Shown: piece after piece, positions 25,601 through 37,600 of the stretch | Position numbering within the stretch: the first letter of the stretch is position 1 | Layout of the letters: every line of letters begins with the position of its first letter | Source of the DNA: Penelope pileata | Lineage: Eukaryota; Chordata; Aves; Galliformes; Cracidae | DNA length: 64,000 bases | NCBI GenBank assembly: GCA_013396635.1 | Contig: WBMW01003950.1 | Location: 2,147,308 to 2,211,307 of the forward strand | Direction: 5' to 3' | Translations under genes and position numbers: made by a program | The notes under the pieces: generated by a model | The model's database searches: none | What the model was told of the DNA's origin: nothing | The model's input: the letters and a program-made list of their open reading frames with translations, nothing else

Positions 25601-28600
25601 AGTGTGTTGGCAACTTAAAAACTAGCACTGGGGTCTTCCAAAGTGTGCATGAGTGGTGACCTCAGCATAAAGGCCACCATACAACAGTTAGGATGTACTT
25701 TTAGCACGAACATCGAAGTGCTGGTAGATTTTAAATAGGTGAGAATTCATCTTTACTACCTAGGCTACAGCTACAGTGGGAGGACGTGTGTGTGTCTGGA
25801 AATCCAATTCCTGTTCCAGTTTCAAAAAACAGCTAAATAGAAAAGGGAGGAATTTATTGACATTAATTTAAGCAACAGTTTCTGCAAAGGAATCTGAAAT
25901 GAACACACTTTTAAATCCATTGTCTTATCCTGTCACACTTTTTTTCCCTCCCTTCTTAAAAAAAAAAAAAAAGAGAGAGCTGTACTGGTATTGGATATTT
26001 TTACCAACTTGCTTCAAATCTTTAGAGTTGCAACACTTCATGAGAGTTTGAAACAGATCTGGAATACCTGTTCCACAGTTGCTTCCTTCATCTTCTGGAA
26101 TACGTATAAAATCACTTAACATTTCCCCAGAACTTCATTGGCATTATAAGCTTTGGGTACTGGGTATGTGGAAGGTATCTGGGAAGGCAAAGCCCAACAT
26201 TATCCTCAGACCTTGAGTCTGGGATACTACTTAATCTTCCTGCCTTATTTTGAGTAGAAAGACCACCTCAAAACATCTACTAATTTAAGTTAATTTATCA
26301 AATAAGTTTTTCACCTCTTTCCAACATTTTCAGCACGTTTCTTTCAACACTATTTTGCTACTTTCCTCCTTTTCTTTTCTCTCCTTCTTAGATACAATAT
26401 AATACCTTTGTCTTCTTGGTTTACTTCAATCCAACTGTCACATCTTTGTGTACAGAATTATTAAATTTTCCTAGGCGATTCACATTTCTAGTTCTTGTCT
26501 GCAATCTCTAAAGGCTTTCATCAAATAGTCTAGTTGTTCCCCTGCATATCTCCTTCACCCGATTGTGATTTATCTTCCTTCTCTATTTCCTCTGATTTCA
26601 GTGTTTTATCAAGATTACTTTATAGTTTAGCTCCTCTGTAGGCTTTTGTTCCTGGCCTCCAACAGATATTCAAGTTAATTCTTTTGCTAATCACAGAGGA
26701 AATTGATGCAGCTGATCAAAGAGAAAGTTTCTGCACGAGTTAACATTTTACTGGGAAAGGAATGGGGTGAGAGTTATACAAATAAATTTCTGGAATAAAT
26801 TTCTTAAAATAGAGGGAACTTGCCAGGGAAAGATGTCTACATAATAATGTTTAATCAGCCAATGTATGTAACAAGATTTTTTTTGTGTGTATGTTTCATT
26901 TGCTTGAAAAGTGACAAGCAGGCTTCAGCTAGATATGACAGATTACTTTGAGAAAATTTTGGGAATTGGGGTATTTCTTGTCTCAGTTGCATTTTCTGGC
27001 AAACACACAAAAGAAATGTCCCCTGTAGCACCCAGGAGCTCAGCTTGCCTTTTGTATGTGTATATGATTCTCCTTTCTGAGACTGCAAACCTCTAAAATC
27101 TCCATTAAAATGCACTGTAAACCTCCTCTCTTTGGGAGTACTATGAAGCTATGAAAAGAAGACCATACAACTGAAGCCAGAATAAATAAACCTTATTCCA
27201 AATGAGTGTGGATTGGCAAGCTGGAGAATCATTAGTTTTGCCTTAGTGAAAAAGGAGGAAGATGGAAATCCACGAGAGAGAATTAGGTTGGTTCAAGCAA
27301 TACACCAGCACTGTAACCCTACTCTAGATCTATGCACAATGAACCCAGAGGGAAATATGGCTTGACAGCACAAAGATTTTATCTTTATTTTATCACACAG
27401 CCTGTGTTTGCTGTGACAGTCAGAGTGCTTGTGAGTGAATGAAGCCAGCAGGAATTAATTGTGTTGTTCCAAACGAATATTGTGAAGATCTTTATGAAAT
27501 ACCCATCCATCCTCTATATATCCGTTGTCTGTGCCAGATATGACAAACGTGCGTCTGTGAAATGTGTCTGTGTTTTGTTTTCAAAACCTTCTCCTAGCAA
27601 AGCCAGCCTGTGGAGCAGCATGACTCCCATTGCAAGTGAGAGAAAAAAAAAATTAAAAGCCAGGTTTGGGCCTTTTCACACCACCCACATCAAGACAGCA
27701 AAGGTCACCTGCCCTCCATGTGAGCATTGTTATTTTGGGTTATGTTTAGCGAGTAACTGAACAAATGTGTAAATTTCAAATGGCATCTTTTCCACTAAAA
27801 TTATGTGACCTTGAATTAGAAAATCTCAGAACTCTCAGCCAAAACTGTGTTTTGCTTATCCCAGGATAAAGCTGGAAGCTTCTTTGTCCCATTACTACAT
27901 TTTCACTTCAAGCCTTGAACACTTCTGAAATTCAGAACTGTGAGTGATTGCAGGTCCAGAATAAGCTGTTTCCTGGTCTTGGCTTCTGGCTAGCGATGCA
28001 GTTTGTTTGCTTGCTTAAGCAAATTGGCTGCAGATTTGCTGGGAAGATTTGTATTTTGTAAAAAGTTTTTGATAAATGGAACTTCTCATGTGTTTCACTA
28101 GGAGTGCAAGCTGCATTCAGTCTCATGAAGGACCCAGATTTTCTGCTCTGGCTTTCTCTGTCTCAGGATCAGGTTGCTGTAAGGCGCATGGCACTTAGTG
28201 TTTCTCCTTTCTGAGAGCAAATATTGAAGGATCTTTATTTACCAGCCTCTAATGACAAATTCTGTCTATGAACCACTCTAGGATCTAATCTTGCTTGCAG
28301 CTCAACAGATAACCAGAAACAATCCTTGTGTGTGTGCAGAGCAGTGGTTACAGGAAGAGCTAAAATATAAAAACATTTGGGTCTCTTGAGAAGCAGGAGG
28401 ATCCCAGCACAGGTTTCCTAGTGATGTTTCTTTGTTTGACTCTCCCTGACTTTAGTGAGATGCTGCTTGTAATATTTTACAATCTACAGCTTCTTGCCTC
28501 TCTTAGAAATATTGGTGGTGTAACATTTCTTCTCTCATAGGATTGTAAATACATTGTTTAAAAAAATTAATACATTTTTATAGTCCATTTGAGACTTTAA

Positions 28601-31600
28601 AATCCCCAAATGTTTCAATTCCTTGTTTTTCGTAGAATGTTTTTTTTTAAATACCAACAGTAATGCCCAGAACAAAGGATAAGAAATCTCCCTTATCTGT
28701 TTGAGAACTCTTATTTCTGTTTGATTTCTTAAAAGCTTTTGTTCCTTAAAAAATCCAGCCTTTTGTTTTCCGGCTTCAAACTCTAAAATTAATAAGATAG
28801 TAATATAACCTTTTTTCTAAAGTGATGTTTAACATATACTACATTTTATATGTTATTAATATTGAATGGGTTTGGGTGTGTTTTTTAGCAGATATGAATC
28901 ACATCAGTTGTATTTTATCACCTATGAAAGAGTGGGCTGTGCTGACTTCCCAGAGAAGTATGTGTGAGAGGGAAGGAGGCATTCAGTCATCATTCCTATT
29001 GGAAGATGTGCTCCCGAGCTCGGTCCCAACACGTGTGCACAATGGGGCAAAGAGCTTGGGAGAGATGTGGAAAAACACGAAAAAACAGCAATAGCAAAAC
29101 CATGGGAGGTGTGTGTCAGATGCAGGGTGTATAGTGCCAAGCCTAGGTTAGTGGGGTAACCAGGTATAGTGCAAGCCAGGCTGCCTTGTGTACCCACTGC
29201 TACAGGTGCAGGCTGAACTGCACCGTGCTGTCATCACGGTGTTCTGAGAAGCTGTCTCAGGGACCCCTTCTCAAGTTGGTGAGAGACTTGATGTGAGTCT
29301 GGGAAAGTGTTCACAACGGGCTGTTAATCCGTCTGGCCAACTGGAAGCACCCCTCATGAAAGGTCTGCAAGCTGTGATGCCAGAACCCACTGCGCTGGCC
29401 CGCACTCTCCAGCACCAAGGCTGACAGCGATGGTGCCTAAACATGTGCGCAGGGGAAGATGCGGAGCAAAGGCACAGCTTGCAAACGGCGCTGAACTCCT
29501 CCCTGCAGGCTTTTACCAGGTCAGCAATTTCTAGATGTGGATTTTGTTTGAGGCCTAGGCCATTTGGCAGTCTTATTTCTGCTTAATTAGCTTCATGATT
29601 TAAAACTATTTGTGGCCTCCTAATGAACTGAGAAAACCTAGCAGTTGTTAGCAGCTGGCTGGGATTTTAACAGCAGCCATGTGTGTTCAACAGAACAGCA
29701 ATAAAGCAGTGAGAAGAAAAGTCTGGCAGTACTGCCAGGGGTCACAGCAAACAAGGGCTATCCTCAGTCCTGTTAATGATCACCATTAGCACAGTACAGG
29801 ATTTCAACTAGACATAAACAGCCTTCTTAAGTGACAGTGACAGTGAAGGCTTTGACAGAAAGCCTGCACTTGTGCAAAGCCCTGTGTCCTGCGAAGGAGG
29901 ATTTGAACAGAGATGCTGGACTGTGAAGCCGAGCAGCTGAAGGCAAAGGTGTCCCCACTGGCAGCACTGCTATGGGACAGAGAACTTCTTGCAACTTCCC
30001 AGCCCTGTCACTATTTGCCAGAGCTCATCTACCAAACCCTCAGGCCCTGAGATGCCCTGCCATATCGCACACCCCCATGGGGCTCCGCTGGGAGGTGGAC
30101 AAGGCCACAGCCAGGTGGTGGTAGATCTAGCTGTGGTTGCGCCATGCTGTAAGGCCCAGCCCTCCCATTCCTGCTACGCTGGCCACCAGCTTGGTGCTTT
30201 CTCAGGTACAACAGCTGAGCCATCCCAGTGTGGTCTGGAGAAGAGGTTCATGTGTGACCATCCGGGTGATGACCTTTAATGTCCACAGTCTACTTCTTCT
30301 GATATCCCTTCTTGTATTGGTTCTCAGTTATTTCCCTGATGCAGGATCACAGGATTATTTTGGCTTCTCCTGAATGCCCAAGACACACGGTCTGGAGCAA
30401 ATCTCCTTCATCTCTTGTGAAGATTTCTAGCAGTTGTTTTGACAAATGATATAACTCATCCTTATATTTAAGACAGATATATCAAGATGTAGCATGCAAA
30501 ACTTAATGCTCCATTTTTGCCAGTCTGGAATTTAACAAAACTAAGTATGGATCACAGTCTCAGTGTGCATGCCTTTTTGTAGTAGCCTCTCTTGTTTTGG
30601 TAATGTTTTTCTAAGTTTAGAGATAATGGAGAGTAGTTATGATATTGCTGAACCTGTGCTTTAGCGATAACTACTCCAGCAAAAGAAACAGCACATGTGG
30701 AAGAAACTGTTGTCTGGTGAAAATGCCTTCCAGATGCATAAAATACATGGCTAGCTGGTGAACCTCCAGGAAGTCTGACACCAGAGGTTGAGAGTGTTGT
30801 CTCAGATCATTCCATCTGTTGAGGCATACCCCATCCTTGCTTTGGAGAGAGATTTTTTTTCCCCTGCATTGCAAACATGAATTCTTTGATGAGTTGGATT
30901 GCATTTTGGATATACATGATAAGACTTAAAGATATTCCTTAACGTGCTCCTTTGAGAGACGTGTAAAATGTGCCTGGGTCTGGTTTTAGGTTTTTTAATC
31001 CATAGATGATCTTCACATGTCTCCTTAACCCATATTTATGGGATATTTTTGTGTCTTTGAAAAAAAATTATCTCTGGAGATGTGTATGCCCTTCTACTGT
31101 CTCAGGAGCTAATTATATTACATGGAGCCTCCTCTCAGGATTCACTCTAATAGATTTCTTTCTTCTTTTTTTTTGGTTTAATCAGGCTGATATGCACATA
31201 ATACAGCAGCTTTTACTGTGTTTTTTAATCAAGTGCTCTGAAGAATATATTTGCGGTCACTAAATAACGCCCTGGTGTTTTGTTATGAAAATAGTACCTA
31301 CCAGAAACAGAAATAGCAAAGAATAACTGCATCATTGTGAGAATTTTAGCATATCTATTCTGTGTAGGGTTTCATGGTTCAGGAAAGGATTTTTTAGGTC
31401 TATTTCCTCTAGTTATTTTCCAGCATTTAAGATCAACAGAGAGAGCTCCTTGCTAAAACAAGGAAGGCATCTTAAGACAACAGCGTGTAGTTTTTTAACC
31501 TGTGAGCTACTTCAGGCAAAGACGTGGAAGCTGAGGATTTTTGTAAGTCCTTTTGATTTTCTGACAACACGACTGAGGATACCCTTCTTACTCACAGGAA

Positions 31601-34600
31601 CTGAAGATCCCTTCAATTTTTCTCCTCATGATTTGCTGTTCCTGGAGAGTGAGAGCACATGTAACCTCTAGCATCAGCTGCTTTTTTGGTGTGGAAGTCA
31701 CAGAAGATCACAGAATCATCATAATATCAAAACTAAGACAGTTAAAATCTGATTTTTCCTCACTGTGTATAGAAGAGCTCTTGGCTGAATGAGTTGCCTA
31801 TCATCTATTTGTCAAGGGTCCTTGAGTCTTGAGAAGCACAAGGGGAAATCTGACTTGAACCTCCCAACTCCTTTTGGATACCTACTTGGTGTTGCTAAAT
31901 AGCCTTGCTAAAAGGCTTGGCACATTTTTCATGCACTCAAGAGTTTTACTCCTCTCCTGTTGCCACAGCTTGTAGCTTTCCACATTTATTTATCTGACTT
32001 GTTCAGAAACAGACTTCTTTAATGAGAGGAAAACTTCATCTCTAAAGGATCTCTGTATTACATCTCCACCCTTTGATTTTCTTTTTCCTGACCTCTACCC
32101 CTATCCCAACCCCTCCATGCTTTAGTATGCATCTTTCTGACAGTACTTTACTTAGATATGTACATTTTGGAAGTAGGCAGAACTCTAAGAAATGTCTTTT
32201 GGCTGTCAGTGATGATAGTCTGATCATCTTTGGCTGCAGCTTTAGCCACCATCCCTCCAAGCTGCTTGTGGTGGTGTCTTTGTCCTTTTATCCATGGTAA
32301 ATAACTCCTGTTGTAGTTGCACATTTCATTCTTTTCAGAATATTGGCAACTGTCAACCAGTCTGAAGAATCCACCTCTGGAGAGACAGCAGCAATGGAGA
32401 GGATATCTTATGGAAGTGGCTTTTCTCAGCCAGTTCTGTTGACCCAAAATAAACCACCTACAGCAAAAGCATTTCTCTTCTGGGGACTGTCTACCCCATA
32501 TCTTTCTGGAACCTTTCCATCTCAAGGTGGTTCTTTGGTCCAACTTTGGCCAAAAGTGTAGCCCTACTTTTTTCCCTCATTTCCTTCTCTGTTTTCCTTC
32601 TAGAAAGATCTCTCATATACTCACAGATTTCATTTTTATATTGAGTGCGAGGCTTCTCAGCTTTCTGTGGTACAGCTTCATAGTGGCTGAGGAAGCTGAA
32701 AACAGGTCCTCCTACTAGTATTGTTGTCAAAAATTAGCTCTTCAAACAGCTGTTTCATGTGTGTTTTCTATCATCCCTTACAAATTCAAAGCGTCTGTTT
32801 TTAAATCCACCTTCCCCACTCTTAAAGCATTTGGGCTCCATTGAGACTGGACCACTCTGTTTCTCATAGTACATTTTAGCCCACCTATTTTGTGGCAGTT
32901 TATAATCTCTCGAAGTCCAGGAAAGGCCTGCTTCGTCTCTGCACAATACAGCAGCTAACTCCAACAGGCATTTATGTCAGCCTTCAGAAATACAGATCCT
33001 CAGAAATGTTAACTTTTTGCTCTTTCATATTTACTTGCCTGCCAGTGAATTCACCCTAACAACTCTCCTTTCCTGAAAACCACAGATATAAATGGGATTT
33101 TAAAGACAGTTAATATCTGTCCTGAGGGCGTCTTTCATCTGTTGCTGATAGACATTCATTGCTATTAAGGCTGGGGGACCATTACGACTCTGGAATTTGA
33201 CTTAATTGCTCTATCAATCTCAATAACTTATGGTAGGATGCAGATATATTATTGTGGGCCAGCTTAAATCTTTTTTCAAAAGCAGCAGGTGAACTGCTGT
33301 CCTTTTTTCTTACTCATGGGTCTAATGAACAATGAATCTTCTTTATTGAACAAAACTGTTGAAAATTTAACAGCTTCCAAACAAAACAAGCATATGTCAT
33401 TGCTTGCGCAAATGCATATATGCTTATTTTTCTACGCCTCCCCATGAAAAAGAAGCAATTATAACTCCAGAATACTGGACAGAAAAGAAGCAAGAAGTCA
33501 AGCAAAGCAAACATTATGTGAAAACCCTGAGGGATGGATGAGAACATACAAGGAGAGTTTTTTGAGTACATTGTTAACGAGATGGAAGTTGAGCGGTGTG
33601 AGTGAATAAGCTATCTCCTACTGTGTTCAGAGAAAGTTTTTTGTGTATGCTCATTGTAAATAGCAAGATCATGCAAGAGATGTGCATCCTTTGTCTCTAT
33701 CAACTTCTTTTTCAGAACAAAATGACATTTTGACCCTGACATTTTGCTTAACTTCTTGGGTCAAAAAGGGGTCGCAATATTTCTACTTAAGCAATCTGGT
33801 CATGATCATATATATAGTGCTAGAAAATCTGACACCTTGTGATAAACTGTCCAAATCATTACATATCCTCCCCGTTTAAATATATGCACTGTAGTTTTAG
33901 AATTTAGGAGGAGGAATTGGGAATGGCCTGAGGGAAGGAACTGATGAGAAGTCTGTATCTAGCTGTATTTTGAAACAGATGAAACTTGGGAAGACTTTTG
34001 CCAGTACTGTTTGTCTTTTATGCATATTTTTCTTTTTTCTTTTTTCCTGCAAGTTGCATTTTCTTTTTTCCTCCTCAGAAAACCTCATATATTTATTTAA
34101 CAGGCTGCCTCCTCACCCAGCTTCCCCAGAAATTCAACCATTATCGCTTTCTCTTTCATCCTTGTTTGTAGCCAGAAATATTTGGATTTAGCTTTTGACA
34201 ATAGTTCAAGAAATTTTGAAGATAGCAGACACTTTCTGTAAAAACAGCTATTTCTGTAAATCTGTTTATTTCAGTCTAGGGCTTGCTGAGTAATAGAATT
34301 CCTCACTGCCAAAATCTGAAGTTTTGAGGTGTCAGTAAACAGATCTCTTGTTGCAATTTTACTTCCATTCTATTTGATTTCTTAAGTCTCTCCAAACATA
34401 TTGTGATGAGGAAAGAACGAGTTGGAGAGGTATAGACAGAGGAAGGAGAACAAAATCAAGAGAGAAAAGAAAAAGAGAAAAAAGACTTTTAGTAAAACAG
34501 TAGAAACACTGTGGATCTGTTCATCTTCAGAATGATAGATTAATTTTGATTTGTCGTAGGTGAAATGCTATTCCTTTTTTTGGGACAATCTGTTTCTCTT

Positions 34601-37600
34601 GTGTTTTTTTAAATTCTTTTCTCATCACACCTTTTATGTTTCGTTTGCTTACTTATTTTCATTCTCTGCCTTTCCTTCTTTCTTGGGAGATAGTTTTAGA
34701 TGTGTTTCTTTACCACAGGCTCATGAAACTCTTTGCCCTTTGGAAGGATCTTCAAAGTCAAATATATGTTTGCAGTAAGAAACACAATGGTGGTGTAGGG
34801 TTTTTGTTGTTGTTGTTGTTGTTTTTTGTCTTTATTTTTAGCTTTCAAATTACAGGTGAAGTTTGTGTTCATACTTTCCAAACTGATAGTTCATTTGTGG
34901 TTGTAAATCAATGTGTATCAGTTCGTTTGCGCAGATAATTAAGGCATTTATTCTCCACAGATGTAAAATTGAAAGGAGCTGTCCCCCAATTTGAATCTTG
35001 GCTAACGGAGTCTCTCATGGCCAGTCCGTATCTGAATAGCTGAAATGATCCCTAAAAACTTTCCCTTATATGTCTTTATAGCATGTCTTTATAACAAGAA
35101 GACATGCCAATGACTTGACGTACAGTGGAAGCAGTACCACATGTTTTCTTGGCTGCACTCACTGTCAGTATCAGGAGTTTCTTCCATTTCTTCTGTTTCC
35201 CCCTCTCAGTTCCATGTGAGCTTCTTGTTCATCTTTCTCTTTTCCCTGGGCTCCCTGCCATCCTCCATCCTGTGCCAGAAGCTCTTTGTTACCATGTCAT
35301 CGTGTTTGCGAATCTTTTCTTCTCAGTCATATATGGAAGATAAGCTTTTTGCTGAGTGTCTAAACAGAAAAGTCCTCCTTCTGCTGTCCCATTGCTGACA
35401 GCTCAAGTGAAATCCTTCACTGGCCTGCCTTGGGCCTGATCCTCCAGAGTCTTTGCCAAGAGTTTGAATAATAGATGACAAAATGTACTGAAGTTTTTGT
35501 GATGATTTGCTTGAGTAAAAACAAAACAAAACCTGAAAAGCAGGGGAGAGCAAGCTTTATCCACGGATGGTAAGACAGGAGATTGTTTGCTCCTTGTCTG
35601 TGAGATCCCAGTGCAGCATTGTGTTCAACTTTACCCAGAGCGGCGACAAACGTGGAAATAAACCAGAGGAGGCCCAGAGTGCAACAGTAGGAGCGACAGA
35701 AGCTTTAGAGGAAGTGACCTATGAGGAAAGCATGAGGTCATGGGTTTTTTTTAACATCCTCCTCTAAAATCTGATGAGATTACACTCATACTAATGGTCC
35801 TCTAGTGCAGAAAGGCCTGTTATAAAGAGTGGCATCTTCTCCAGGTCTGCCAACCATAAGGAAAAAATAAGCAGCGAGTCTATGGCAGAGACGTGTTAGG
35901 TACTATAGTAGAAAAACTGCTTGTATAAGGTAGCAGAGTAGTGGAACAGATGGACTTAGAAGGATGAGTGTAAGACATGCTTGGCACAGGTAACCTAGGA
36001 ATTGCCCTGCGTGATTTGTGCAAGAAGATCTCTGACCTGTGGGAGGGGAGGGTGGTTATGCTGGAGGCCACTGGTGGTTTCCATCAGCTGGCTCTTTGAT
36101 CTGCACACAGTTCCTGTCCTAGCTGAAGCTGGTGGCATTGCTGACAAGCTGCCATGAGCTTTCGATGGCCTTACTTCCCACACTAACACTAAAAGGCTAC
36201 TCTTCTCTGCTGCCTGAAGCATACCCTCAAATTCTCTGTTGTTCAAACGTTGCCATGTTACTGCTAAGTGGGCAAAGAAGTGCTGTTAGGATAAAAATAC
36301 TTAATTTTGCTTCTCTGTAGCAGTGGTAGTCATTGCCACAGGCCTTGAGGTCAGCCAAGGAGGAACACTGAAATGAATTCTGGCCCAGGTTCAGATGGAT
36401 GAAATGCTACCTTGGTCCCAGAGCCCATCAGTAGGATGGTGGCGGCATTCAGGCTCTCTGACTCCATGCTCCTGTGTCTCTGCCAAAGACATCCCAATAG
36501 CTTGACTTCAGAAAGCCTTGTGAAGCCCTAGCAACACGGATGCAGTAAGCTTGCTCCGTGAGTTAAATAGCCGGTTTCTCCCCATGGTCATATATTTTAA
36601 TTTTATTTCTTTTTCTTTTTTTCCTTTTCCAGTCTCTCCTTGCAGGATACTCTTTAGAAAGATTTTAACTTGAAAAGGCACTGAATCAAGTGCTGCTTTT
36701 GTAATAAGTAGTGAGTGTTCGAGTGTTCAGGATTTATACTGTACTGGAGTGATAAACATTTGCTCTGCAGTTATCGAACATTTGCCTTCTACTCTGTAAC
36801 ACTGATTTTTTTTTTTTATGGTGCTATTTAGATCTAATTCTCCTTTTGTTTACTACTATTAAAGCTGTGCTTCTAATGAAAGACAGTTTTTGTTACCGGG
36901 AGGCCTGAGGTGTTGATGTTTTACCTCCCTATTTTTCTCACAGAAGAGATTAATGTGCATAGTTCAGTCCATGGCATTCATTACACAGCCTGTGGCTGTG
37001 CTTCTTCCAGCTTCTGCTGCTGCTCAGTTGGTCCCTGTCCCTCAGTGGGCCCTCCCAGCCGTACTGGGAAAGGAGAGGAGGGAGTTTGGCACCTTGTCTC
37101 AGGACCCTTACGGATCTACAGCAGCCCGCTGATGGCCTGCTTGGTGTCTATGTGACTGCACGTTGTCCTGTGATCCTGAAGAGCTCCTCTTTCTGAGCTT
37201 GCCTTATCTACTGCCATGAGTGAGAGCTGCCTGCGGAGCTGCACGGCCTTGCAGGAGGAGCTGCCATCCCCCTCACAGAGTCCTACCTGTCGTGTCACAG
37301 AGTCAGCCATCTTTCATGGGGAGAAGCAGGGAAAAAGCAGCTGCTGCTCATAGAGCATGACTTCCGTGACTGATAGGCAGGGGGAGGCAGTCCCAGGCTT
37401 GCTTTTCCTGTCAGAAATGCAGGTGTTAGAGGGATCCAAAATCGGAGACTTAAGGTTGGTGGAGGGAAGGAGCAGAGATGAAGAGCAAACTGACAGAGGG
37501 GGGTGTGGTGGAAGAGTCTGTGGGAAGAGGAAGGTGGCAAGATGCTTGTGAGAGGAAGAGAACTGTGAGAAGAACAAGAGAAATAAGGAAGAAAAGAAGT

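Noticed and set aside
28930..30280. G+C-richer stretch as a CpG island or LTR
   Set aside because: Few CpG by eye, and no paired TG...CA ends, primer-binding site or polypurine tract found.
31698..31730. GATCACAGAATCATCATAAT as another CR1 terminal repeat
   Set aside because: The octamer is imperfect and no CR1 body (GGTTGGA...GACCT) follows.
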